Shown: positions 23,944-37,268 of the stretch, piece after piece
Layout of the letters: the number at the start of each line of letters is the position of its first letter
How positions within the stretch are numbered: position 1 is the first letter of the stretch
NCBI RefSeq assembly: GCF_000715075.1
Contig: NC_134101.1
Span: forward strand, 133,686,237-133,750,236
Direction of reading: 5' to 3'
DNA length: 64,000 bases
From: Nicotiana tabacum
Taxonomy: Eukaryota; Streptophyta; Magnoliopsida; Solanales; Solanaceae
Translations under genes and position numbers: made by a program
The notes under the pieces: model-generated
What the model saw: only the letters and a program-made list of their open reading frames with translations
What the model was told of the DNA's origin: nothing
Databases searched by the model: none

Positions 23944-26900
23944 TCATTTCCCCCTTTGGAACATTCATCCTCGAATGTTGACTGATGCTCTTATCATTTT
24001 CATAACTTATAGCTCTTGTGAATCCTTAATGCTCTCCTTGCTATTCTGGCAAATGTTCTGTGAATAAATCCAAAGGCCAGGGCATTCCCCCCTTTTGGCC
24101 TCTTTCTCATGCCACGACTTGTGGCCTGAATCCTTCCAATCTCGTAACTGTTACTACTTCTTTCATGCAGCCTGTATGACTCTAACCTTGTAAGTATGCC
24201 CATGCGATCCTCTCTCCTTTTTCCTCTAGCTTTTAGCCAATCTTTAGGCCTCACTTTGTGAACATATACATAGCTTGGTGAGGTGTCCCTTTGGGCATCT
24301 ATAAGTATACTGAAGTTCTTTTCTCGATACTTTATCGAATTTATGAATATTGCTATATCTTATTTCATAGACTCGATTATCCATTCGTATGACTTTATTG
24401 AATCTAAGTAGGTTAGTATACCATCTCTCTTACTTCGTTTTGTCGTTACTGAGGTCTGCGACCAAACTCCAGGTTACTTTAGTTGCTTATCCTATATGTA
24501 TAAGGCTAAGTCCTTTAATGCTTCCTCATTACTATTTATCTTAAGAAGACGGCTTAAACTCAGCTCATACTTTGTGACTTTTGTCCATCCATTATGATTT
24601 GCCTCAATATTGATCTACAATATACCATTGATAACTTGAAACTTCTTACGTAATACCTTGCCACTAAGGCTTACGTTGCATCGATAAATATTTGAAGTGA
24701 TTTCCATAATCGTATTTCATATCATCCCAATGTGATTCACCCTACGTGGGTATTTTAATCCAGTGTAACTCATGAAATCCTCCTCTTCTTTTTTGTTTTC
24801 AAATCATACTCAATCGATGGCACAAATGTCATCCTTTACTTATCGCAATTACACCCTCATTACATTAACAGGGCAATATTCCATTTCTTCTAAATGTTAT
24901 TAGTTTTAGACTCCTTCTTTCATTTAGGCTATACTGAGCTTTCTATAACTTAGATAAACCACTAGCTCTCTTGTTTTCATGGACATAATCCCGAGGACAT
25001 ATCCATTCTTGTCACCTTTTCATTTGCATTTCCTTATCCTTACTCATGTCTTCTTAAAACTTTGTCGCTCCACCATACTTTAGCTTGCGATTATACATAT
25101 CCATTTATACTACTCGCAACCTTCCTTCAACTTGCTTGCACCATAGATTTCCTTATGTTATTCTGGAACGTCAAGCGAGACATCACATCGTCTCTAACTC
25201 TTCTCTACTCTCTTAACTTGACCTCTCAGTACTTAGAAACCATAGGCTGGAAGATATGCCACTGACGATGCCGCTATCATTCCCGGTTATTGAATCATCG
25301 TGCTTCCAGCCTTCTATCCGAAGTATGGACTATTCACAACCTTCTGCATTTGAGTATCTAGTAAGTTGTTCACCTTTACCTTACTTACTTAAAATCTCGC
25401 ATCATATCTTCGTTCTCTTTCATAACCTCCCCTCCACATAGGTATGATTCACACCACAACTTGAAGTTATATTATAATACTACAATCCGGTGGGAGCTTC
25501 AAAATGACTTCTTATGAGGCTGTTACTTTTTAACTGGCTTTATCATAGAGCTATTATAGAATATGGCTATTGTACTATCTCTCATGTACATATGATATCT
25601 AAAAGGTAATCCTGTAATGTTCTCAATCACGAGATCTATAATTTTCTGGGTCCAATAGTTAGATTCCTAATTTACTTCATTGATGTAGCTCTTTAGTTTG
25701 ATCCTCATTTTCAATCTTTATGTAGGCTTAAACTATATTCCGATCTGCGGCTCCTGGTATTAGTTATTACTTCAGCATTTCATGTGCGTTATGGAATATC
25801 CATGATACAAATTTCAACCCTTTGTCTATGACCTGGACTCAATTCCTTCTTTTAACTTATATCGGAGTCTTCCATGGCTGTATGATTGTCAACATATATG
25901 CTGCATGGGTAATACTCCAAAATTTTAAGTGCGTTCATAACGTAACTAACTCCGGATTATTGATCAAATAATTCTTTTCATTCCTTCTTAGTTTTCTTTA
26001 ACGTAAGCTATTACTTTTCCTTATCTTTCTGCCCCTTGTTGCATCCATACTTAGCTTATCTTAGTGCCCACATATGCCGGAGTTTTCGTGTAACTCATAT
26101 GATCTCGAATATACATTTAATTTTACTTCCTGTTTATTAGCCACGGTAGATGCCACTTTCCTTTGGAGTGCTTACAATGTTGTTGTGAGACCGTTGTTAT
26201 AAGACCATTTCCTCTTTAGGTCATTGAGTTTAGGTTGAAGCCTTCTTCCTTATTTTCCTTAGCTTAGTCTTTCATTGTAGTACTTAGGGGGGATCCTCTG
26301 ACTCTTGTAAAGTTGTGAGCTTATTACATTGTATATTCGACGGACCTTCTGATGTCCTTCCTTGCCTATACTTATCCGTAGTTACTTATCTCTATGCCCT
26401 TGTGCTTGTGGGGTTGCTTCTGAACTGACATTTTGATTGTCTTCCCAGTGGCACTCTCTTTTATCCCCATAACACACATACAGTACCTTTAACTACCCCG
26501 ACTCCTATTTGAATATATCTCAAGTATTATAATGATATTACTACGAGTCTGAATTCTCCATGTCGGGGTTTATTACATTTATCTTGCATAATCTACTAAT
26601 TTGTCTGAAACTTCTTGTCTAGTCATGACTAGGCTCTTCCTAAATCAACTACTAACTACTCGTTGGCCCATTCTCATATCCATATTCCACGTAATCTTTC
26701 TTGGGTTATTTCCTTTCTCTTAACTTACCTCGCGTACTTATCTATCAACAACATCCCGGACGGGAACCCTTACTTCCTTTTCTTGATGTTGTGCTTACAT
26801 AATGTTCTGGAATCATAGCATATCTGTAACATTTGATCATCTTATCCCTTTCTCATTTTTATCGCATTCTTCCTTTATCATTCCATAGTTACTAGAACCA

Positions 26901-28486
26901 CTTAATTCTGGCTTAATGACACATCATTCCATATTCCCCCCTTTAGGGGAGTACTAAGAGTTGGAGCTAGAACGACCTGCCTATAAATATTTTACCTTTT
27001 CATCTTCAGTGTCCTTTTACATCATCGATGACCCTTACTTGCTCCTTCTGTACTAAGGATAACAAAATTCCTTACTCACAATGGTGACACTTAGTGTAAC
27101 TGGCACATACATTCCCTTAAGCTTAACTTTGTTCCCATTGCTTGCTTTAGGGAAGCGTCTTCCTGAATGACCATTCTCTGAATTTCTCATGGATCTTCTA
27201 CAGTTGTCCATTCTATTATCGCCGGAATGTGATCTGAAATTCTCATGATCCTCACTATTATCAAATTACTCAGTCCCTAATTCATGTTTAGTTTATCTTG
27301 TTCACTAGTCCATATTGATTTCTATTAATCTGGGGTCTAATTTTCCTTCTGTTAATCACGTTAGAGTTGCAAACTTATTTGTCAAAATGAGGATATGACT
27401 TTATGGCCTATATTCTTTTATTATCTCAAGGCCTGTCATTTTTCATCTTTTCCTTCACTTGACTGTAGACTTTATAATACTGTCAGCATTTTTTTGACCT
27501 ACCATTGTCATCCATGTATCACATCTTACTCATAATGCTTCATTAACTCTCTTCTTATCTCCTGCTAATTATCTATATGTGCTGCTTTACTCTGAAAACT
27601 AGAACAAAACATTCTTTTGTTTTTGGCTCCCCTTGCTCCACCCTTTGGCTCTTCGAATTGCCTAACATTCTTTCTTTACTGGGGACAGGAGCCACACTAA
27701 GGTAATATTTATTCCTTCAAGGCTTCTAGTGCTCATATCTAGCTTTACTATTTTAGGGTGCACCATCTAGGTGTCTCACATGGAGATCTATTAGCGCATT
27801 TACAATATCCTTCGGAAATATCAACTAAAGCAAACAATCCATTCACTATTTTGGGCCACTCTAACCCCATCCGTATCGTGATGTCCCCTCCTCTTATTAA
27901 TCTACACATGTTAGCCCCTAATATGGTATAACTGAGATGGGTGTGGACAATACATACCTCTGTTACTGTTGAGGGTAACTCACAATGCTAATATTTTTTG
28001 CCGGAACTGTAATACTGATAATCTTTATTAACTAGGTGCCTCGTACCCTTCTTCACCTTGCTTCTTTTACTTGATGAAACTTGTGTCTCCCTCTTTATTC
28101 CCTTTTACCGTAAAAGTGGATAGGCATTCTTTCCTTAAGGATTCTTATCAAGAAGCTTACACATCTTAGTGTACACATGATCTGCTGAAGACCACACATT
28201 TACTTATCATAAGCATGGTGCAAAGTCGAGTTCCTCTGACTCAACTCTTCCATAGGCATATCTTTTACCAACCATCTTTCTAGATGTAGGTATCATCGTA
28301 CTATAAGTAAGATAGAGTTTAGGAGACTTGAATTCTTATAAGTGAGCTCTACCATACGATCTAGAGTAAGAAGAAAGAGTGATAGTCTTAAATGCCCTGT
28401 AGCCTCCTGCTTATAAGTGTGGTGCACGACACACCCATAAGCAAGACTCTACTAGACACGGCTTGTAAACTTCCTAGGACATAACT
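23944..28486. other. Interior of element E, no coding sequence recognised
   Basis: About 4.5 kb. Frames on both strands are short; the longest (24000-24254 minus, 25062-25441 plus) show no retroviral motif. On the minus strand CATTCGAGGATGAATG near 23963-23978 precedes the PPT. The packaging leader after the PBS is recognisable only by position. Confidence 0.65.
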
Positions 28487-28498
28487 GCTCTGATACCA
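28487..28498 (-). other. Primer-binding site of element E
   Basis: The minus strand reads TGGTATCAGAGC, the classic complement of the 3' end of plant initiator methionine tRNA, 4 nt inside the LTR. It fixes the element orientation as minus. Confidence 0.88.
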
Positions 28499-28502
28499 CT
28501 TA

Positions 28503-30495
28503 TGTCACGACCCAAACCGATGGGCCGCGATGGGCACCCGATACCTTACCCAACCGAGTACCAATATATCGTATCTTTTCATGTCATACTATAATAGATA
28601 ACTGAGCCGAAAGGCTGCCATGAGTTAAGTAGAATACAACATGTGATACCAATTTATACATAAGACATACCAGCCTATAACCAAAATAACCACTCGTATA
28701 CTGAACAAAGGCCGAAAAGGCCATACAATTTTTTACATACATGAAATCTATCTATAAGCCTCTAAGAATACATAATTTTCATAAAGGTCAGGACAGAGTC
28801 CCGCCATGCCAAACAGTACACGTCTAAATCATACTAACCAAACAAGCAACTCCAAAGCAAATGGAGCGCACCAACATCTTTTGCTGAGCTGATAACCTAC
28901 TTGGAGGGCTCTCGACCTGCCTATCAGGACCTGCGGGCATGAAATGCAGCGTCCCCAGGCAAAAGGGACGTCAGTACGAATAATGTACCGAGTATGTAAG
29001 GCACATAAATAAGTACATAACAGATATGAAAGAAATATAGAATAAATGACTCAACCTGTAAGTCTGGATAAACTTTGTAAATCATGAAATACTTATAGTG
29101 TCATGCATATGCATATGAATGTCATGTCGTGCATAGGTACATGTTTCATAACATCATCAGCCTCTGAGGGCATCCCATCATATTATATCAGTCACTGTGG
29201 GCAAAATCATCAATGTATATCAGCTGATCAGGTGGTGGTGCGTATATAACGTCGTAACCTTTTCCCATATCCCATATACATATAATATACATATATATGC
29301 GTATATAACACCATCTGAGTCATGGGTAAATGCATATGTAAATGAATGCAATGCATGAGAAGTACGTTAATAAAACTTCTCGGAACATCAAAAGTCTATT
29401 ATACCTCTGATTAATATCATTTTAGATGAATAAATAACATAGACATCCTTAACTACTAAGAGTAGAAACACTTATGAAATAACATTAGGTTTTCGTATCA
29501 TTGCTTGATCATCCCAAAAAAAGGAAGGATTAGCCTTAACATACTTGAACCGATTTAATCCTCTTTTACGGAAATACGTAACGATGGATCGAAGTAGGAA
29601 AAAATCCGTGTGATATTCTTTGAGAAAGATTGCACCCTACTCCCTTAGAATTGCAAAATCCCGTTGCTATAACATCACAAAATCATGTTGCTAATCATGA
29701 AGTCTTTTATGGTAGAGTTTGCTGAAATTCCTTTGTGATTGTAGTGACTTGAAATGAATTTAGAAAGGTTTATTTAAGTCTTTGGGTGTGGACCCCATCT
29801 ATGTGGTGACTTGGCCACACCATATCTTCAAAATATGCCACATTTCATATTAGTTTAAGAGTCACAATTTGTAATTGAGGGGCTGCCACTTTTCTTTACA
29901 CCTTGAGCTCATCTAAAGACTTAGTCTTTATCCAAAGACAACCACTAATTGTTAATTAACTAGGTAATATCCCATTACCCAATAATTAACCAATTACCCA
30001 TATAATTAAGAATTATCGCCACTTACTTAAAATACTACTCACTTTTAACATACCTTATACACCTTACTATCATGATCATGTGGTACCTTGTATGGCAATA
30101 GTCCATAAATATTGGGTATTATAGCTCGGATTGTATATTATCCCAATATGCCAAACTTGGATGAAAGTTCATTTTCTTTGACTTGTTTCCCCTCTCTCCT
30201 TCACGAATTTACTCATTACTTGTTTGAAATAGCATAATCCTTATAATCTCCAAATAATCTTTTCCTTGGACTGATGTCAATTACCTTACGACAAATTCAA
30301 CGTACAATACTACAGGGTGCAACATCGTCGTAATTTAATACTGCGAAGCGTAACATCATCGTAATGTAATACTACAAGGGATAATATCATCGTAATATAA
30401 TACTACACGATGAAATATCTATCTTAATATAATACTGCAGGATGTAACATTATCGTAATATAATACTGCGGGATGTAATATTACGGGGTGTAACA
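28503..30495 (-). repeat. 5' LTR of element E (minus orientation)
   Basis: 1993 bp, closely matching 21942-23943. The minus-strand start carries a tandem array (about 32-bp unit, ATGTAACATCATCGTAATAT core) at about 30310-30490. Confidence 0.9.
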
Positions 30496-30589
30496 GAAAC
30501 GAACGCATACGGTACCCCCCAATTAGCGAAACAACAACGTTTTATACTCCCCGTCATCATATTCTGCAAAGCAAAAAAAATTAAGCAAA

Positions 30590-30680
30590 CTGGGACTCAC
30601 CTAGGAAACGCAGAAATTAAGCGAACTGAGACTCACCCAAGAAACGCAGAGGTTAAGCAAAACTGGGACTCCCCCAGGGG
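30590..30680. repeat. Short tandem repeat in element D 3' zone
   Basis: Three units of about 38-45 bp, each with TTAAGC(G/A)AACTG(G/A)GACTC followed by CC(C/T)A(A/G)GAAACGCAGA. Confidence 0.65.
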
Positions 30681-30774
30681 ACACCCGAAACTCTCCAAAA
30701 AAGGCAAAATCGAGTACGCCAAGATCCGTTCCGATGTCTACAGACAGTATGGCAGCCTATGATTCGTCAAAATT

Positions 30775-31190
30775 TGACAATGACATAACAAAAGAGAAGA
30801 ATTTGACCTCGTTCGAATCATAACGGGTTAACATTTCGACATTAACACGAAATAACACCCCATATGGCCAAGGGCCATGACCAAAGAGAAGAATTCGACC
30901 TCGTTCGAATCATAACAGGTGAACATTTCGATATTAGCATGAAAAAACACCCCCACGGCCAAAAGCCATTGCCAAAGAGAAGAGTTCGACCTCGTTCAAA
31001 TCATAACGGTTTAACATTTCGACATCAGCACGAAATAACACCCCACGGCCACAAGCCATCGCAAAAAAAGAGTGTGACCTTGTTCGAGTCATAATGGGTT
31101 AACATTTTGACAATAGCTCAAAGTCACACCCCTACGGAAAAGGGCCATCGCAAAAAGAAGAGTTTGACCTTGCTCGAATTATATGGATTA
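30775..31190. repeat. About 90-bp tandem repeat (5 copies) in element D
   Basis: The block GACCTCGTTCGAATCATAAC recurs at 30805, 30897, 30988, 31076 and 31166 (later copies diverged), giving a period of 88-92 bp. Each copy also has AACATTTCGACATTAGCACG and a GGCCA..GCCAT segment. It lies between the pol remnant and the antisense ORF, the usual place for tandem arrays in Tat elements. Confidence 0.8.
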
Positions 31191-31776
31191 ATCTCCCGGT
31201 TTTACTCTTAATAATGCCTTTACAGCCATCGGTCATCGTCAGACATTTATTTTACTTACTAAGAAATTGATTTTGCTACAAGCCCCAAGTTCGACCTCGC
31301 TCGAATATATATGAAAAGAACAACTTCGCCTAAATCAACAATAGTTCAATCCCTTTCGAATGACTCAAGTCAAGACTGACTTCATCCAAAATGACAAATC
31401 CAAATACAACCTTGTTTGAGTCAAAGATGACTCTACTTAAAGCTACAAGTCAAAAGTCACCCTCGCCCAAATATGTGAATTCGAAGAGATTCCATTCGAA
31501 CTCACGCGACGAAATCCTACTCGATCTGGCTAAAATTGGTTTCCCTAAAAAGTAAGGAATACACCATACAAAAATCCGAAAGTCTACACCAAAGCAAAAA
31601 AAATGTGTAAAGCAAGGGGAAGGGAGAGAAGTATAAAGGACGTACAACAACGAAAACTCCTTTTATTTAGAAAGTTGCGCAAATGGCCATAGATTACACA
31701 TGGCCAAAATCGGCCCAGTACAAAAAATAGAAAGAAATGACAAGCAAAAATAGAAGAAGACTAAGGTAACAACTTT
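31191..31776. other. Element D spacer downstream of the aORF stop
   Basis: About 590 bp with no supported gene. On the minus strand it would be the 3' UTR of the antisense ORF. Confidence 0.45.
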
Positions 31777-33984
31777 TCACTCGGCGTCATCACCACCGTC
31801 CTCCCCATCACCATCTCCAGGAAATTCCTCCTCAGCATCGACGTCCTCGCCGGCCTCCGATGTCGCAAGATCATAGCCACAATTAACATGAGCCTCTCGT
31901 GCCTTCATCCTAGCTCCTTCATAAGCGGCCTCAGAAATATTGCCCGCCTCCCACAAACTCTTGTATATATACTGCTGGACTTCGGCATGGACCCAGGGCT
32001 CGTGTAAATGGCGAGGAATAACGGCGGAGGCAGATTCGACTGGGCCAACAATTGTGCCTTTTCGGCCACAACAGCAGCATCTCCCATGTTTGAAGCTTCC
32101 CGGTCAATTTCGCCAATATGCTTTTCAAGCCTCGCCTCCCTCAGCATAGTCGTCGCCCTCTCGGACTCTTGCTCAAATTGAAGGACGTGGATAGTGTCTT
32201 CCAACGCTGCCGCCCTCGCTGAATCCGATACCCAGGCACTCTCGTCACTCTCTAACTCGGACACCTTCCTCTCCAGCTCGGTTAATTTTGCCATCCACTT
32301 CGCACTCAAAGCCTCAACTCTAATGGCATTGTGATCCAACTCGGACTGCAATGACAACACTTTCGCCTAAAGATGCTCACACTCTGCGGGGACTCCTTTT
32401 CCCAACTCAAGTTCTCCATCCTTTACACGAAGTAGCTCCTCAAGCTCGCTATTCCTGCGAATAGCCTGCATCAGCTCATGATCCCTCTTCTCCAGTTCCT
32501 CGTCGAGAGATTGATTACCGGCGTTTGCCTTGAGTCGTTCGTGCATCTCATGGCACTTGTTATGGTAGCACCGATACTTCTCCAATATCATTAGAAATAT
32601 TTTGGCCCGAGTGTCAGCCCTACGAGCACTTTCAATATCCAGCATGTACGACTGAAAGCCCAAAAAAGATGAAAAGAGTAGGTAAAAGTCAAGGTCGCCA
32701 AAAACAAAAGGAACACAAAAAAGAAAGAGGAGAAACAGGCCCATAGCGGCCAGTTCATGCATAAAATCAACGTCACGGACGTCCTAAAGAGTCTTACACT
32801 CTACGGCAGAGCACAAAAGGTCAAACTACAGTACCAAGTCCTCCGTGTCCCGCAGAAGGTTAATCTCCGACGGAATCTCAAGTATACGGGACGGACCTCC
32901 CGCCCTTACCACCGTGCGGGTAAGGCCCTCCTCGAACATTCTAACATCATCAAGATCAAGATAGGATTCAGACTCATAGTCGTCGACCATGACACCCTTT
33001 CCCCTCTCTGTGGCTGAAGAAGCACGACTCGGTCCGGAAAACGAAGGCCCGACCAAAGTGGCAACAGCGGCCTCAGGACCCCGACTTTTCGTCACAGTAG
33101 TCTGTTGATCAATCACAACAGTTGAAGCCTCTACCGTTAGGTTAGTCTTAATGGCTGGGTTTACCTCTGTGGACGGGTTAACACCACCGCCCAATTCAAA
33201 CACCGTCAAGGGAAGGTCGCCCTCTGATTATACTGCGGCTAAAGAGGCCAAGTCGTACTCCACTCGCCGTCTCTTCGACAGACCCTCCCGCCCTCAGCAC
33301 AGGGAGATTCATCCGTTGAGCGGGTGTGAGCACGTAATTTTTGCCCTATATGAATTATTCCCAGAAATTCAAAACAAAATAATTTCTTTCAGTGTTTGCA
33401 ATTTTGTCAAATTTTTGTGACATTTTCTGTTAATTGTTTGCATTTTTGTCTGGGCATTTTAATTAATGAAAAATACAAAATATATGTGCATTTGCTTTTA
33501 GGATTTAATTAGCATTTTAGGATTAATTGAGTAATTAGGTTATTTTAAAAAAGGGAAAATCACAAAAGTAGTCATTTTGCACCTTTTAATTTTAATTTGT
33601 GATTTTTGAGTTAGTTCTTCTTTAATTTATTAATTGTGATAATTATCATTAGGTTTAATTATTATATTTAGGTTAATTAGGTCCTAGGAATTATTTTAGA
33701 TTTTGTTTAATTTGAGGAAAAAAAAGAGAAAGAAAAGGAAAAGGCACTAAAAAGAATTAATGGAAATGAAGAAAAGGAACTTGGGACAAATTAATTGAAT
33801 CATCTCCAAGCCCAAACCCCTGCACCCCTGAAACCCGTCCAAATTGCCCCAATACCCGGCCCAAAACCACCCGGACCCAGCCCACCTTCTCCCTTCACCA
33901 TCCAAACGACCTCGTTTCGTTTAAGGGAGATCAGGACTGTCGAGGTCTTCCTCATCCAACGGTTGGGAAGCTGGGTATCCCACG

Positions 33985-33991
33985 TATAAAA
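33985..33991 (+). promoter_or_regulatory. TATA box of element F 5' LTR
   Basis: CACGTATAAAAGTG, followed by a C/T-rich stretch and CTCTTTCACAGAGAC. The same arrangement lies in the 3' LTR at 52251-52257. Transcription probably starts around 34015-34025 (inferred). Confidence 0.55.
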
Positions 33992-36900
33992 GTGTCTAAA
34001 CGCACCCCCTACCCCCTCATCATCTCTTTCACAGAGACACTAACCTGCAAACCCTAACGATGCTGCCTCCATTTCCACCACCTCAAGGTGGCGACACCAC
34101 TACCAAACAACCCTAAATTAACACCCTGAAGCCCCCATGACCTCCTCTCTCCAAATCCTTAACCCATACCCTTCGAATCCTTCCCGGCTCCATCGAATCT
34201 TGAATCTAGGGATAGGGTTCAGAGCCCCAAAAGTTCAAAGTGTTCCAATCCTGGATTCTATGGCTTGCATGGTTACCGGCTCCAGTATTCAAGTGCCAGG
34301 CTACCGATTGTTCTACAAAATAACATTAGTCGCTTGTTCTTGATAATGAACAGGCGATTGGTATTATATTGTGGCTCTAATCGGAGAGGCAGTCATGAGT
34401 GCAAGCAGAGTCGGTGAGTTTCTTCTTTTATTTGGTTCGTTCTCCTATTCTTCTTCTTCTATTCTTCTTTTCTCCGAATAATTCAATTGAAAGACGAGCA
34501 AAATTCTGGCCAAGATAAAACCTGGTTTTTTATATAATTTGATCTTTTCCAAGTTTTACCCTTGATTTCATTTGGTCTTGCTTGATGAATTCTGTGTTTG
34601 TCCTCGTTAGCTAATCATTTAGTTTAATCTAACTAAACCAAGGGTTTAATTTAGTTCAATTTCGCATTAATTAGTATTTTAGCTCGGGTTTTAAGTTGTG
34701 AAAAAATTGTTCATTTGTTTCTTTTCCATTCGCCTTAATTTGATTTGGGTTGGGGTCATCATGACATTTGGGCTTTGAATCATTTCAAAATCCATTCCCA
34801 GAGATCGAATGGATTTTTGGGGCCCATGTTTGTGTAACCATTGGGCCGGTTGACCTATGACCCAACTGAGGCTGAGGGGTAATTTCAGGGTCCCCAAAGG
34901 GTAGTATAGGTAATCTAGCTAGGGAATCTCTTGGGTAATTTATTTAGAAGCTTCTAGTAGAGTTCTTCTATGGAATTTTAGAATTTAGCTTGGGTATCAA
35001 GTCAGAAAATGAGGGATTAATTGGCAAAAATAAAATTAAGGGGGGAGTAGAAGTGCAAAACTAAACTCTTAGGTTTGCCCTATTTGCTTGCCTATAAAGG
35101 CATTTCATTCTTGCCTTGCAAGACAGAGATCAAGGGCAGAAAATCCAGAAAAATGCAAAAACTGCAAAAAATTACTGTTTCATAGACTTTGAGTATTTTT
35201 GATTCCTTCAATTTTTGGATAACAATAGAAGGCTGAGTGATTCGAATAGCCACTATTCCATTGAAACTCTCTCAATTGACTTTGATTTCTGAGTACTGAA
35301 AGTTGTTGGTTCGTCTGAGCATGAAAATGATTTGATTTTGGTTGGTTTTCAAGAGCTTTTAGTTCGATTTTGGTTGTCTTTTGGTTGCTGAACATTGTTT
35401 GGGATTTCTGTTGATTTTAACCCGCCTCAAAGCTGGTTCCCCTTTTGATTATTTCTGGGCTAACGTTGCAACTAACACTGGTCTACTGCTGTTGATTCCT
35501 CCTTCTTCTTATTCTCTTTGCTGTTGTCAAGTACATTCTCTTGAAATTCTACTGGATGTATGTGTCATAATGAAGATGAAAGTGAAAGTTTTGGAACATG
35601 GCAGCTGAATCTGTTTTGTTTAGTTTCAGTTTTGTTCGTGGTGTTTATATGCTGAATCAGTTAATTCATTGTAGTTTAGCCAGTCTTAGTACGATTAGCT
35701 AAATTTGTATGTTGCAGTTAAACCTTGGGACTGTTGGTGATATGCTACTGACAGAAATTTGGTGAATGTATAATTTCTGAGAGTTTTCTTTTTGAGCATT
35801 GTTAGCATTAAGATGTGTTAAGTTAAACATCCCCGTTACTTCACTGGTTTCATTTTGTGTGTTAAAATCATTTAGAATGAGGATTCAAAATAAGGGAAAT
35901 GGTTATAGAGGGAAAGTTATTGATATGTGTATGTTGAATATGAGTGGATTATGATTAATATGCACATCGTGGAGTAAAATAGGTGTGTGTAAAAGCTGAA
36001 ATGGTAGAAAGTTGATTAGCATGTTCAAATGTGGGGCAGTTAGGGAAGGTGCATAATTTCTTAGCTTTCATGGTTCTTCGTAGTTGTAAGTTTTTTCATG
36101 TTCTTTAATTAGCATCCGAAGGTATAGTCAACAAGAATGGTTCAAAAAAGGTTTCGTTTGGTTTTAATTAATCCCTGATGCTTCAAAGGGCGTGCGTTGT
36201 CAAAGATTCGAACTCGAGTCGTGTTATGTATTGGTATCGGTGATGGCTTTCTAAATTTGTGGCACTTCAGGCGCTCATTTTTGCTTTGGAGACTCGATAC
36301 CGAGCCTCTTCCCAACACAACGTATTTTCAGGAGCTTGGGGCTCACTATTGGGACCAAAATAGGACAGGCCATTCCTAATGAAACTTGGACCACCTCTTT
36401 TCGTTGGGTTACTGGTTTATGCTGAGATGAATACCCCCTTTTCTAATAATTAATTCTCCATCGTGTAAGTTTCTCGTTAACCTGAATAAAACCTTTGGTT
36501 ACATTTAGTAGTAAAGAATCAAATTCCTTTAAATAATTGGGAGGCGACCTATACTAGATAAGACATAGTCTATGGCCCTCCGAGCTTTAGTTTGAATATC
36601 CTTTTAAAATGGAATCGAGGTACGCCGCACCAAATAAAATCTCAAATGCGCGACCCTCATTTAATCCTTTCTTTTAAAAGACTTAGAACTCGAGGCGTGC
36701 CATTTAGCAAATTCACATGGCCCTCGCAAAGTTAAAAACTCGTAGTTGCTTTAGGCGCGTTGTTTAATAATATTACCTTCCTAAACTCGGGTGCGCATTT
36801 ATGTGACCCAAATCCAAATCTCAACAATGTCGAAATATGTCGAAGACCGCGGGTGCATTTATGTGATGTGGTTCAAGACGTATTTTGACAGCGTTGCAAT

Positions 36901-37133
36901 ATTCCTAAAAGTGAATAAAAGTGGTTAAAAGTTAAAATTTGCACATAGGTTTAAAATGTTTTTAAAATCAGATAATTAAGCCGAATATAACAGTTGAGCG
37001 ACCGTGCTAGAACCACGGAACTCGGGAATGCCTAACACCTTTTCCCGGGTTAACAAAATTCCTTACCCAGATTTCTGGTTCGCAGACCGTAATACAGAGT
37101 CAATCTTTCCTCGATTCAGGATTTGAACCGGTG

Positions 37134-37160
37134 ACTTGGGACACCATAAATCTCCCAAGT
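37134..37160. promoter_or_regulatory. Conserved stem-loop near the end of the Ogre LTR
   Basis: ACTTGGGA and TCCCAAGT form a perfect 8-bp stem around a loop of about 11 nt that contains ATAAA. An AATAAA lies at about 37179. The same stem is intact at 55401-55427 in the other LTR. Placement suggests a role in RNA 3' processing or reverse transcription (inference). Confidence 0.55.
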
Positions 37161-37268
37161 GGCGACTCTGAATCTTTAAATAAAAATAATCCTGTTTTGA
37201 TTGTCCTTTAATTGGAAAAACTCCCTTATACTTTTTTGGGGGTAGGTATAAAGGAGGTGTGACCGCTC

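Larger units (their letters stand above)
21942..30495 (-). mobile_element. Element E: large non-coding LTR retrotransposon derivative, Tekay/Del-like, minus strand
   Basis: Direct LTRs of about 2.0 kb at 21942-23943 and 28503-30495. 5-bp TSD gaaac on both sides (21937-21941, 30496-30500). On the minus strand the LTRs start TGTTACACC and end CGTGACA or CATGACA. A PBS complementary to initiator tRNA-Met (TGGTATCAGAGC) lies at 28498-28487, and a PPT (AAAGGGGGAAATGA) abuts the 3' LTR at 23944-23957. The 4.5-kb interior has no recognisable gag or pol on either strand, so it fits the class of large retrotransposon derivatives. LTR ends and PBS suggest a chromovirus parent (inference). Confidence 0.9.
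33325..37263 (+). repeat. 5' LTR of element F
   Basis: About 3.94 kb, aligning along its full length with 51580-55530. TATAAAA at 33985-33991 and a second TATAAAG at about 35093-35099 are both conserved in the other LTR. Open frames inside (34137-34343, 35381-35608) recur in the 3' LTR but match nothing known. A conserved stem-loop (37134-37160) and a PBS-like 11-mer (37160-37170) lie near the 3' end. Confidence 0.93.

Noticed and set aside
24000..25441. Short ORFs in the interior of element E as genes
   Set aside because: No start context, domain or continuity; AT-rich non-coding composition.
30864..31094. A 76-residue protein
   Set aside because: It is the translation of the 90-bp tandem repeat, not a gene.
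34137..35608. ORFs conserved in both Ogre LTRs (34137-34343, 35381-35608 and their copies at 52403, 53607)
   Set aside because: Both copies derive from one LTR template, so their similarity is not evidence of selection; no known domain.
37100..37170. tRNA-like sequence on the minus strand (GGTTCAAATCC) near the end of the Ogre LTR
   Set aside because: The T-arm-like block has no pairing stem and no acceptor, D or anticodon arms; the local stem-loop explains the pairing.
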